DNA from: Variovorax sp. MHTC-1
GTDB lineage: Bacteria > Pseudomonadota > Gammaproteobacteria > Burkholderiales > Burkholderiaceae_C
Length of the DNA stretch: 36,576 nucleotides
NCBI RefSeq assembly: GCF_003984645.1
Contig: NZ_RWKI01000030.1
Location: 1 to 36,576, forward strand
Reading direction: 5' to 3'
The position numbers and the translations under genes are program-made. Below, piece after piece: positions 7,261 through 14,971 of the stretch. Every line of letters starts with the position of its first letter. Position 1 is the first letter of the stretch. The notes below the pieces were generated by a model that was not told the origin of the DNA, searched no databases, and was given only the letters and a program-made list of their open reading frames with translations.

Positions 7261-9372
7261 ATGGCCGATATCAGCTTCGATCACAGCGGCGCCGCTGCCG
7301 ACAAGCGCATCTTCAAGAAGCAGCTCAACAAGGTGTACGGCTGGTACACCGGCGGCTTCATCGTTTTCGTCGTCGTGCTGGCGATCCTCGAGCAGGTGGG
7401 CCTGCCGAGGAACTGGATCGGCTTCATCTTCCTGTTCGCCACCGTGGGGCTGTATGCCGGCATCGGCATCATGAGCCGGACCACCGACGCGACGGAGTAC
7501 TACGTCGCGGGCCGGCGCGTGCCGGCGGTCTACAACGGCATGGCGACGGGCGCCGACTGGATGAGCGCGGCGTCCTTCATCGGCATGGCCGGCACGCTCT
7601 ATCTCACCGGCTACGGCGGCCTGGCCTTCATCCTCGGCTGGACTGGCGGCTATTGCCTGGTGGCGCTGCTGCTGGCACCCTACCTGCGCAAGTTCGGGCA
7701 GTTCACGATCCCCGACTTCCTGGGCGCGCGCTACGAGGGCAACCTGCCGCGCTTCATCGGCATCGTGGCGGCCATCCTGTGCTCCTTCACCTACGTGGTT
7801 GCGCAGATCTACGGCGTGGGCCTGATCACCGCGCGCCTGTCGGGCCTGGCCTTCGAGATCGGGATCTTCGTCGGCCTGGGCGGCATCCTGGTTTGCTCCT
7901 TCCTCGGCGGCATGCGTGCCGTCACCTGGACGCAGGTCGCGCAGTACATCATCCTGATCATTGCCTACCTGATTCCAGTGGTCTGGCTGTCGGTGAAGCA
8001 GACCGGCGTGCCGATTCCCCAGGCGGTCTACGGCTACCAGCTCGAGAAGGTGGCCAAGCGCGGCGACGAGCTGCGCGCCGATCCCAAGGAACTCGAGGTG
8101 GTCGCCATCTTCAAGGCCCGCGCGGCCGAGTTCGATGCCAAGCTGAAGGGCCTGCCCGCCTCGCTGACCACCGAGAAGGCGGCCGCCGAGAAGAGAGTGG
8201 TCGACCTGAGGGCTGCGAGCGCGCCGCCGGCCGAGATCGAGGCGGCCGAGAAGGCGCTGGCCGCCGTGCCGCAGGACGAAGCCGCGGCCCGCAGGGCCTG
8301 GACCGCGGCCAAGGCGGCCAACGAGGCGCAGGCCAGGCCGCTGGCCGGCATGCCGAACCATGCGCAGATCTATGCCGGAGACCCGAACGGCGACGCGGCG
8401 GCGAAGAAGGCCTTCGACGAATCGAGGCGCAATTTCCTCGCGCTGGTCTTCTGCCTGATGGTGGGCACTGCCGCGCTGCCGCACATCCTGATGCGCTACT
8501 ACACCACGCCGTCGGTGAGGGAGGCGCGCGAGTCGGTGACTTGGTCGCTGTTCTTCATCTTCCTGCTGTACTTCACCGCGCCTGCGCTCGCGGTGCTGGT
8601 GAAGTTCGAGGTCTTCAACGTGCTGGTGGGAACGCCCTTCAACGAGCTGCCGGCCTGGATCGCCAACTGGTCCAGGGTCGATCCTTCGCTGCTGTCGGTT
8701 GCCGACGTCAACAACGACGGCATCTTCCAGCTCTCCGAGATGAAGATCGGCGGCGACATCATCGTGCTGGCCACGCCCGAGATCGGCGGACTGCCCTACG
8801 TGATCTCCGGCATGGTGGCGGCCGGCGGCCTGGCGGCTGCGCTGTCCACAGCCGACGGCCTGCTGCTGACCATCGCCAACGCGCTGTCGCACGATCTCTA
8901 CTACAAGATGATCGACCCGAATGCGCCGACCTCGCGCCGCGTGGCGCTCTCCAAGACGCTGCTGCTGGTGGTGGCGCTGTGCGCGGCAGCGGTCGCGGCG
9001 CAGAAGCCGGCCGACATCCTGTTCCTGGTCTCGGCGGCCTTCTCGTTCGCGGCGGCGGCCTTCTTCCCGGCGCTGGTGCTCGGCATCTTCTGGAAACGCG
9101 CCAACAAGTGGGGCGCATCGCTGGGCATGGCGGCCGGCCTGGGCGTGACCTTCTACTACATGGTCGTGACCCAGCCCTGGATGCGCAGCGTGTTCGGCGT
9201 CACGAGCCCGATCGAGTTGTGGTGGGGCATCCAGCCGATCTCGGCCGGCCTGTTCGGCGTGCCGGTCGGCTTTGCGGTGATCGTCATCGTCAGCCTGCTT
9301 ACCGGCCAGCCGAGGCAGGATACGCAGGAGCTCGTGGAGCACGTGCGCTATCCGGACCTCAAGCGGGCCTGA
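7261..9372 (+). CDS. Sodium:solute symporter, VC_2705 subfamily (large subunit)
   Basis: A 703-residue SSS-family permease related to the acetate permease ActP, importing a small carboxylate with sodium. The N-terminal half shows TDATEYYVAGRRVPAVYNG and GADWMSAASFIGMAG, the classic SSS signature. The later helices include ALSTADGLLLTIANALSHDL, also typical. A hydrophilic, Ala/Glu/Lys-rich insert of about 130 residues (roughly 261-390) is predicted to be a coiled coil between two membrane segments. DVNNDGIFQLSE (482-493) fits a calcium-binding EF-hand loop. Start ATG 7261 has GAGGAG 7 bases upstream and follows the DUF4212 gene by one base, so the pair is one unit. A strong hairpin follows. 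Confidence 0.92.
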   Translation: MADISFDHSGAAADKRIFKKQLNKVYGWYTGGFIVFVVVLAILEQVGLPRNWIGFIFLFATVGLYAGIGIMSRTTDATEYYVAGRRVPAVYNGMATGADWMSAASFIGMAGTLYLTGYGGLAFILGWTGGYCLVALLLAPYLRKFGQFTIPDFLGARYEGNLPRFIGIVAAILCSFTYVVAQIYGVGLITARLSGLAFEIGIFVGLGGILVCSFLGGMRAVTWTQVAQYIILIIAYLIPVVWLSVKQTGVPIPQAVYGYQLEKVAKRGDELRADPKELEVVAIFKARAAEFDAKLKGLPASLTTEKAAAEKRVVDLRAASAPPAEIEAAEKALAAVPQDEAAARRAWTAAKAANEAQARPLAGMPNHAQIYAGDPNGDAAAKKAFDESRRNFLALVFCLMVGTAALPHILMRYYTTPSVREARESVTWSLFFIFLLYFTAPALAVLVKFEVFNVLVGTPFNELPAWIANWSRVDPSLLSVADVNNDGIFQLSEMKIGGDIIVLATPEIGGLPYVISGMVAAGGLAAALSTADGLLLTIANALSHDLYYKMIDPNAPTSRRVALSKTLLLVVALCAAAVAAQKPADILFLVSAAFSFAAAAFFPALVLGIFWKRANKWGASLGMAAGLGVTFYYMVVTQPWMRSVFGVTSPIELWWGIQPISAGLFGVPVGFAVIVIVSLLTGQPRQDTQELVEHVRYPDLKRA

Positions 9373-9380
9373 GCCGGCGG

Positions 9381-9408
9381 CGAGGGCCAACAGAGTCGTT
9401 GGCCCTCG
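9381..9408 (+). terminator. Terminator-like hairpin after the symporter gene
   Basis: CGAGGGCCAAC (9381-9391) and GTTGGCCCTCG (9398-9408) form a perfect 11-bp stem with a six-base loop, 9 bases after the symporter stop. There is no T tract behind it, so it may act as an mRNA 3' end stabiliser as well as, or instead of, an intrinsic terminator. Confidence 0.6.
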
Positions 9409-9497
9409 GAATCCCGCCACAGTTGTTACTCCCAGCGTTCGATCTCGGGTGCCAAACTGCCTCAGACCGACAACGAGCGAATCAGGAGATATCAACC

Positions 9498-10292
9498 ATG
9501 GCTAAGTCAACCGAGAACGGACGCAAAGGCGGACCGCCTGCCATGCGCACGCCGCCCATCGTGTCGCCGCAGGCGTGGGAGGCGGCCCGCGAGCAGCTGC
9601 TCGTGAAGGAAAAGGCCCAGACCCGCGCGCGTGACGCCCTGGCCGCAGAGCGCCGGCGAATGCCCTGGATGGCCGTGGAGACGGCATATGCATTCGAGGG
9701 GCCTGCGGGCAAGGCCAGCCTGCTCGACCTGTTCGACGGTCGGCGCCAGTTGATCGTCTACCGCGCGTTCTTCGAGCCGGGCGTGTTCGGCTGGCCCGAC
9801 CACGCGTGCCGCGGCTGCTCCCTGGTGGCCGACCAGGTGGCCCACGTCGCCCACTTGAACGCCCGCGACACCACGCTCGTCTTCGTTTCGCGTGCGCCTC
9901 AGCCGGACATCGCACGGCTGAAGGCGAGGATGGGCTGGGAGATGCCGTGGTTCACCCTCACCGACAGCTTCGACGCCGATTTCGGCGTGGACGAGTGGCA
10001 CGGCACGAACGTTTTCTACCGCGACGGAGACCGCGTGTTCCGCACCTACTTCATCGACAACCGCGGCGACGAGCAGATGGGAAGCACCTGGAACTACCTC
10101 GACATCACGCCGCTCGGCCGGCAGGAGGTCTGGGAAGACTCGCCCGAGGGCTATCCCCAAACTCCGACCTACAAGTGGTGGAACTGGCACGACAACTACG
10201 CCGCAGACGCAGCGCCCGACAAGAAGTGGGTCGAGGTGTCGGACGCCGGAGAGGCGGCGTTCCGGAACCAGGCCCCTGGCACGAAGCCATGA
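9498..10292 (+). CDS. DUF899 thioredoxin-fold protein
   Basis: A 264-residue cytoplasmic protein of the DUF899 family (thioredoxin-like fold). Family hallmarks are VSPQAWEAAREQLLVKEKA near the start, RRRMPWMAVETAYAFEGP, then the motif HACRGCSLVAD with Cys104 and Cys107 in a CxxC arrangement, and WHGTNVFYRDGDRVFRTYF, DITPLGRQEVWEDSPEG and YKWWNWHDNY. The family is thought to have redox or thiol-related activity by fold; no reaction is established. Start ATG 9498 has AGGAG about 9 bases upstream. It stands alone, 125 bases after the symporter, and meets the ATPase gene tail to tail. Confidence 0.9.
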   Translation: MAKSTENGRKGGPPAMRTPPIVSPQAWEAAREQLLVKEKAQTRARDALAAERRRMPWMAVETAYAFEGPAGKASLLDLFDGRRQLIVYRAFFEPGVFGWPDHACRGCSLVADQVAHVAHLNARDTTLVFVSRAPQPDIARLKARMGWEMPWFTLTDSFDADFGVDEWHGTNVFYRDGDRVFRTYFIDNRGDEQMGSTWNYLDITPLGRQEVWEDSPEGYPQTPTYKWWNWHDNYAADAAPDKKWVEVSDAGEAAFRNQAPGTKP

Positions 10293-10329
10293 GCCAGGGC
10301 TGTTCCGGTGGGCCGCGGCGCGAGTTCGT

Positions 10330-11079
10330 CTAACGCTCCAGGAGGACACGAAGCATGCGCTGCGGGCTGGCGAGGAAGTCGCGAGTGACCTGGAAGTGTT
10401 CGGTGTCCTCGTATGCGATCGGCGAAACCCCCTCGCTGCTGCAGCGGTAGATGCATGCATCGGGATAGGCCATGAGGATCGGCGAGTGGGTCGCGATGAT
10501 GAACTGGGAGTCGTCCAGCACCAGGTCATGCATGCGCGACAACACGGCCAATTGCCGTTGGGGCGAGAGGGCGGCTTCCGGTTCGTCGAGGATGTAGATG
10601 CCTTGCCCGCCGAAGCGCTGCGTCATGAGCGCCATGAAGGATTCGCCGTGCGACTGTTCGTGCAACGAACGCCCCCCGTAGGAGGCGATCGCGGGCGGGC
10701 CGAACGAGGGTTCGGCATCGAGCTTCTCGATCTCGGTGGCGACGTTGAAGAAGCTTTCTGCCCGCAGGAAGAACCCGTCGCGAGGCCGCTTGATGCCCTT
10801 GGCCACGCGCAGGTACGCGTGCAGCTCCGAATGCGAATGCCGGGTTCCGAATCGGAAATTCTTGCTGCCGCCCTCGGCGTTGAAGCCGAGGGAGACCGCT
10901 ATGGCTTCGAGGAGCGTCGACTTGCCGGATCCGTTTTCCCCCACGAAGAAGGTCACCCTCGGGTGAAGGTCGATGTGGTCCAAGGAGCGAATCGCCGGCA
11001 GGCAGAAGGGATAGCGCTCGAAGGACTCGACCTTGCTGCGCAGGAGGGCGACTCGACTGACGTACTGGGTTGAAATCAT
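10330..11079 (-). CDS. Stand-alone AAA/ABC-type ATPase (COG3910-like)
   Basis: A 249-residue ATPase with the single-domain layout of the COG3910 predicted ATPases. Walker A is FFVGENGSGKSTLLEAIA (GENGSGKST at residues 47-55). A Q-loop/glycine-rich segment (NFRFGTRHSHSEL) follows, then SHGESFMALM in the position of the signature motif, Walker B IYILDEPEAALSP and the switch histidine FIIATHSPIL. Such proteins are related to RecF/SMC-type ATPases; some accompany nucleases, but none is adjacent here. ATG 11079 starts MISTQYVSRV; an in-frame ATG at 11109 is possible, and neither has a strong ribosome-binding site. It is convergent with the DUF899 gene, 37 bases apart. Confidence 0.85.
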   Translation of the reverse strand: MISTQYVSRVALLRSKVESFERYPFCLPAIRSLDHIDLHPRVTFFVGENGSGKSTLLEAIAVSLGFNAEGGSKNFRFGTRHSHSELHAYLRVAKGIKRPRDGFFLRAESFFNVATEIEKLDAEPSFGPPAIASYGGRSLHEQSHGESFMALMTQRFGGQGIYILDEPEAALSPQRQLAVLSRMHDLVLDDSQFIIATHSPILMAYPDACIYRCSSEGVSPIAYEDTEHFQVTRDFLASPQRMLRVLLER

Positions 11080-11144
11080 GAAATCCCGCCATGCCTTTCG
11101 CACGGCCATGATACGGGCCAGCCGGTCGCTCGTGTCGCGCGTCC

Positions 11145-13346
11145 TCAGGCGTTCGGCTTGCCCATCGCCGGATCGCTCACCGAATGCCGGCCGGTCTCGA
11201 CGCGGCCGGCGATGCGGCGCAAGTAGGCCGGGTCGGCGTCGCAGCTCACTTCGAAGTCGTACCAGTTGCCGCTGTCCTCGAGGTCCCATCGCTGCTCGAC
11301 ATCGCCGCCGCCCTTGACGCGCACGGTCCACGGGCCGTCGTTGCGGTAGGCCAGGGACTTGATCGTGAAGACGCAAGCCCGCTCTCCCTCGTTGCGCAGC
11401 TTCAGATGCAGGTCGCCGCGGCGCACGTTGTAGCCGACGCGGATCTCGGGGTCGGGCGCGTGGCGGGCGCGCAGGCGGTTGAGGTCGCCCTTGAAGTGGC
11501 GGTGGAAGCCGTTGGGCCCGAGCACCCAGAGGTCGTAGAGGCCGGCGTTATCGGTCGCCGCGGCCCACTCGTCGTCGAGCCGCTCGTTGGGCTCCACCAT
11601 GTAGCGGCGCGGCAGCCGGTCGAGGTTGAGCTTGTCGTAGACGTGGAACACGGCGGCAGCTTCGCCGCTGTTCGCGAACACGAGCTTGACCTTGCCGTGC
11701 AGCGCATTGCTGCGCGCGCTCACGTGCAGCTCGTAGGGCAGCGCGCGCGAGGGCCGCGTGCCGGTCGCCTGCATCGGCAGCAGCGGGTTGGCCGGCGGCG
11801 CGATCTGGGGCAGTTGCTGCTGCGCGGCGCGGAGCTGGTCGGCCTGGGCCAGCGTCTTGCGTCCTGCGAGCGTGGGCAGCGGCTCGTTGTTCGGGTTCTT
11901 GAAGTTGAAGGCGCTCGTCAGGTCGCCGCACACGGCGCGGCGGTAGCGGCTGATGTTGGGCTCCTTGACGCCGAAGCGCTGCTCGAGGAAACGGATGATC
12001 GAGGTGTGGTCGAACACCTGCGAGTTGACCCAGCCGCCGCGGCTCCAAGGCGAGATCACGTACAGGGGCACGCGCACGCCGGGCCCGTAGACGCGGCCGT
12101 CGGGCTGCGGCTGGCTGGTGGTGCCGGGCGGGTTCGGATGCGTGAAGCGCTCGAAGGCGACGTCCGATTCGCGCAGCGTGGTCTTGCCGGCCGGCGTGCC
12201 GTCCGGGTTGAGCGAGGGCGCCGAGGGCGAGGGCACGTGGTCGAAGTAGCCGTCGTTCTCGTCGAAGTTGACCAGCAGCACGGTCTTGCTCCACACATCG
12301 GGCACGGCGGTGAGCGCGTCCAGCGTCTCCTGGATGTACCAGGCGCCCTGCACCGGGCTCGACGGGCCGGGGTGCTCGGAGTAGGCGGCCGGCGCGATGA
12401 CGAAGGACACCTGCGGCAGCTTGCCGTTCCTGATGTCCCGGCGGAAGGTTTCGAAATACGCGTTCACGTCGCCGAGCGGGCCCGGCATGGTGTTGGCGAT
12501 GCCCTTGTACAGCGGGTTGCCGGCGTCGTCGCTGGCCGGGTCGTAGGCGGGCGAGAGCGCCTCGTTGCTTACCGGCTTGCCCGAGGCCTCGTTGGCCACG
12601 CGGTATTGCTTGAAGCCCGCGAGCGGGTTGTCGCCGAAGTTGTCGGGCATGTTCTGGTAGACCATCCAGCTCACCTTGGCTTCCTGCAGCCGCTCGGGGT
12701 AGGTCTTCCATTCGTAGCCGAGCGCGGAGGAGTCGATGGCGTCCCACTCGTTGTTCAGCGAGGCCACGCCGGCGGCCGTGGGGCCGTTGGTGCCGGTCCA
12801 CATGAACATGCGGTTGGAGTTGGTGCCGGTGTGCATCGAGCAGTGGTAGGCGTCGCACAGCGTGAAGGCGTTGGCCAGCGCGAACTGGAAAGGCAGCTCT
12901 GCTTCCTTGTAGTAGCCCATCGAGGCCGGCGTCTTGTAGCGCACCCACTGCTCCATGCGGCCGCCGTCCCAGGCGTCCTGGCCGTCGACCCAGCTGTGCG
13001 GCGTGCCGCTCACGCGCTGTGCGTTGCCCTTGGTGAAGTCGAGGTGGTAGGGCAGCACGGGCTGGCCGGCCGCGTTGTACTGCTGCCAGACGTTGCGGCC
13101 CTGCGGCAGCGGAATGGTGAACCGGTCGCCGAAGCCGCGCACGCCGCGCAGCGTGCCGAAGTACTGGTCGAAGGAGCGGTTCTCCTGCATCAGGATCACG
13201 ACGTGCTTGACGTCCTTGATGGTGCCGGTCTCGTTGTGCGCGGGGATCGCCAGTGCTTTGCGAATGCTGGGCGGAAAGGCGGCGAGGGCGGCGGCGGCGA
13301 TGCCGGTGGTGGCGGTGCCCTGGAGGAATTTGCGGCGCGAGTTCAT
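11145..13346 (-). CDS. Phosphocholine-specific phospholipase C, Tat-exported
   Basis: A 733-residue enzyme that hydrolyses phosphatidylcholine to diacylglycerol and phosphocholine outside the inner membrane. The N-terminus has a twin-arginine signal (SRRKFLQGTATTG plus an alanine-rich hydrophobic stretch). The phosphoesterase domain starts HVVILMQENRSFDQYFGTLR, the hallmark of PlcH/PlcN and acid phosphatase AcpA relatives. It continues with NRMFMWTGTNGP, LVNFDENDGYFDHV and RVPLYVISPWSRGGWVNSQ. The last 200 residues hold two beta-rich repeats matching the bacterial phospholipase C C-terminal domain (YELHVSARSNALHG, then NVRRGDLHLKLRNEG). Length agrees with the family. A small lipoprotein gene lies 30 bases upstream on the same strand. 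The PlcN/PlcH substrate choice cannot be told from sequence alone. Confidence 0.93.
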   Translation of the reverse strand: MNSRRKFLQGTATTGIAAAALAAFPPSIRKALAIPAHNETGTIKDVKHVVILMQENRSFDQYFGTLRGVRGFGDRFTIPLPQGRNVWQQYNAAGQPVLPYHLDFTKGNAQRVSGTPHSWVDGQDAWDGGRMEQWVRYKTPASMGYYKEAELPFQFALANAFTLCDAYHCSMHTGTNSNRMFMWTGTNGPTAAGVASLNNEWDAIDSSALGYEWKTYPERLQEAKVSWMVYQNMPDNFGDNPLAGFKQYRVANEASGKPVSNEALSPAYDPASDDAGNPLYKGIANTMPGPLGDVNAYFETFRRDIRNGKLPQVSFVIAPAAYSEHPGPSSPVQGAWYIQETLDALTAVPDVWSKTVLLVNFDENDGYFDHVPSPSAPSLNPDGTPAGKTTLRESDVAFERFTHPNPPGTTSQPQPDGRVYGPGVRVPLYVISPWSRGGWVNSQVFDHTSIIRFLEQRFGVKEPNISRYRRAVCGDLTSAFNFKNPNNEPLPTLAGRKTLAQADQLRAAQQQLPQIAPPANPLLPMQATGTRPSRALPYELHVSARSNALHGKVKLVFANSGEAAAVFHVYDKLNLDRLPRRYMVEPNERLDDEWAAATDNAGLYDLWVLGPNGFHRHFKGDLNRLRARHAPDPEIRVGYNVRRGDLHLKLRNEGERACVFTIKSLAYRNDGPWTVRVKGGGDVEQRWDLEDSGNWYDFEVSCDADPAYLRRIAGRVETGRHSVSDPAMGKPNA

Positions 13347-13376
13347 GGGGGTTCTTCTGAATGTTTTGTAGTGGGC

Positions 13377-13559
13377 TCAGGGCGCGTAGCGCACGTCGGC
13401 GTTGTCGCTCGCCGCAGGCTGTGCGGTGGGGTCGGTCTTCTGGCTGCCGGCGGCCGTGCCGCTGAAGCCGTCGCCGCTGCTGCCGCCGCCGCAGGCTGCG
13501 AGCGCGCAGGCCAGGGTCAACGCACCCGCGAGGCGCGCCAGATTCGCAACTGTGTGCAT
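13377..13559 (-). CDS. Small lipoprotein upstream of phospholipase C
   Basis: A 60-residue protein with a lipoprotein signal: MHTVANLARLAGALTLACAL, then the lipobox LAAC with Cys23 and a glycine/serine-rich GGGSSGDGFSG tail. The mature part is only about 38 residues, low in complexity, and ends NADVRYAP. AAGGA lies about 10 bases before ATG 13559. The gene is 30 bases upstream of the phospholipase gene on the same strand and probably heads that operon, so it may be a surface partner of the enzyme. Function unknown. The lipobox and spacing are the only support, so this is moderate. Confidence 0.6.
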   Translation of the reverse strand: MHTVANLARLAGALTLACALAACGGGSSGDGFSGTAAGSQKTDPTAQPAASDNADVRYAP

Positions 13560-13630
13560 GGAGGGAGTTCCTTTGGAGTTGTCGGGGGATGGGCTCGCGA
13601 GCGAGACTAGGCAGCGGCCATGTCATCGCC

Positions 13631-13670
13631 ATGAACCGGCGATGACGCTTGTGCGACGTGCGCATGACGC
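13631..13670 (-). promoter_or_regulatory. Phased Pho-box-like repeats upstream of the phospholipase operon
   Basis: On the minus strand GCGTCAT occurs at 13664-13670 and 13642-13648, followed after 4 bases by GGTTCAT at 13631-13637. The starts are 22 and 11 bp apart, in helical phase. PhoB boxes are direct repeats of CTGTCAT-like heptamers with 4-base spacers, so the geometry fits although the first two bases differ from consensus. It lies about 70 bp before the lipoprotein start and also 45 bp before the divergent hydrolase. Confidence 0.35.
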
Positions 13671-13715
13671 GCTGGTACCCTGGTGCCTTTCGCATGCGGC
13701 ACGAGGACCGACGAG

Positions 13716-14519
13716 ATGCCGATGAATCTGCTCTTGAAGCTCGCCCTGGCCTGCCTGATCGGGCTGGCAGGAGTCACCATGTTCCAGGACCGCCTGCTCT
13801 ACTTTCCTGCCAAGGCCACGGTCGCGGACATGGTGTCCGACGGACTGAAGGCCTGGCCTTCGGCAGACGACTTCCGCGGCCTGGTGGCGCAGCCGCCGGG
13901 CGATGCGCGCGGCACGGTCATCGTCTTTCACGGCAATGCGGGGCATGCCGGTCACCGCGCCTACTACGCCGAGGCGCTCGCCGGCCTCGGGCTGCGCGTG
14001 ATCCTCGCCGAGTACCCGGGCTACGGCCCGCGCGGCGGAGAGATGGGGGAGGCGCATCTGGTCGACGATGCCGAACAGAGCATCGTGCAGGCGCACCGAG
14101 CGCATGGCGCGCCGCTGTTCGTCATCGGCGAATCGCTGGGCGCGGGTGTCGCGGCGGCGGCGGCCGCACGCCGGCGGGACAAGGTGGCGGGCCTGCTGCT
14201 GATCACGCCATGGGACCGGCTCGAGAGCGTCGCGGGCCATCACTATCCGTGGCTGCCGGTGAAATGGCTGCTGCGCGATCGCTACGACAGCGCCGCGCAT
14301 CTCGCGTCCTTCGGCCGTCCGGTGCTGGTGGCCGTCGCCGAGCGCGACAGCATCGTGCCGGCACGCTTCGGCCGCGCGCTCTACGACGCGCTGCCAGAGC
14401 CCAAGCGGCTGGTCGTGATCGAGGCGGCCGGCCACAACGACTGGCCGGGGCGTGTCGACGATGCATGGTGGCGCAGCGCCACCGCCTTCTTGCTGGACGC
14501 CGCCGCTCCCGCGCGTTGA
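13716..14519 (+). CDS. Membrane-anchored alpha/beta hydrolase (BEM46/YqjL-like)
   Basis: A 267-residue serine hydrolase with an N-terminal membrane anchor or uncleaved signal (NLLLKLALACLIGLAGVTMF) followed by QDRLLYFP, the usual opening of the BEM46/ABHD13-like group. The core shows VIVFHGNAGHAGHR (oxyanion loop), the nucleophile elbow IGESLGAG (Ser140), Asp211 in ERDSIVP and His240 in AGHNDW, a full catalytic triad. Substrate unknown; relatives are esterases or thioesterases attached to membranes. The translation shown is from ATG 13716; ATG 13722 (MNLLLK) is equally possible and GTG 13683 less likely. It is divergent from the phospholipase operon, sharing its upstream region. Confidence 0.85.
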   Translation: MPMNLLLKLALACLIGLAGVTMFQDRLLYFPAKATVADMVSDGLKAWPSADDFRGLVAQPPGDARGTVIVFHGNAGHAGHRAYYAEALAGLGLRVILAEYPGYGPRGGEMGEAHLVDDAEQSIVQAHRAHGAPLFVIGESLGAGVAAAAAARRRDKVAGLLLITPWDRLESVAGHHYPWLPVKWLLRDRYDSAAHLASFGRPVLVAVAERDSIVPARFGRALYDALPEPKRLVVIEAAGHNDWPGRVDDAWWRSATAFLLDAAAPAR

Positions 14520-14971
14520 GCGCTATGCCTGCGACAGCGGGAAACTCACCGTCGCTTCAGCCTTCGACCGGCGGCATGGCCTCGAAGCCCGCAGCGTCCG
14601 CAGCAGCGTAAGCGTGCTGGGAAGTCAGGTTGACGTCGGGCCAGGCACCAGGTCGACGACCGCTTGCGGCCCCGATGCGGTCGCCTGAGGCGCTGGCCTC
14701 AAGACCGAGAGCGACCCAAAGCGAATCTAGCCACGGCACCTTTGGCTGCCTACAAGCAGACGGTGGCGCTCGCGTTGACATGATCGTCCGCTTGGAACTG
14801 ATGCCGACCTGATGCCTGGCGCGCTTGCAGCATCGGCATCGCCTGGCCTCGCGACCACCCACGCAGTGTGCGGCGTGGTTTAGGGCCGACTATTTGGCAT
14901 CGTGCCCGAGGAACTCGTGATCTGGGATTTTGTGGTGCTCGTGCGAAGGTTGCGGCAGCCGCTGTCTGGCT
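14520..14971. other. 452-bp stretch with no recognisable gene
   Basis: Between two convergent stops I find no supported gene. Open frames here are short, arginine- and serine-rich and lack a family match or ribosome-binding site. A perfect TTGACA (14775-14780) has no matching -10 at 17 bp. On the minus strand a frame beyond the DUF6351 stop reads SHEHHKIPDHEFLGHDAK and stops at 14892-14894; it looks more protein-like than its surroundings and may be a gene remnant, but I cannot name it. The stretch forms the left edge of the accessory-looking segment. Confidence 0.4.

Noticed and set aside
7192..9495. A 767-codon open frame antisense to the symporter
   Set aside because: The product is rich in His, Arg, Gln and Asp repeats without any family match; the sense strand encodes a clear sodium:solute symporter.
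11184..13610. An 808-codon open frame antisense to phospholipase C
   Set aside because: Low-complexity Val/Arg/Gly-rich product; the opposite strand has an intact Tat signal and phospholipase motifs.
14775..14803. Perfect TTGACA as a promoter
   Set aside because: No acceptable -10 element lies at 16-18 bp and no gene follows.
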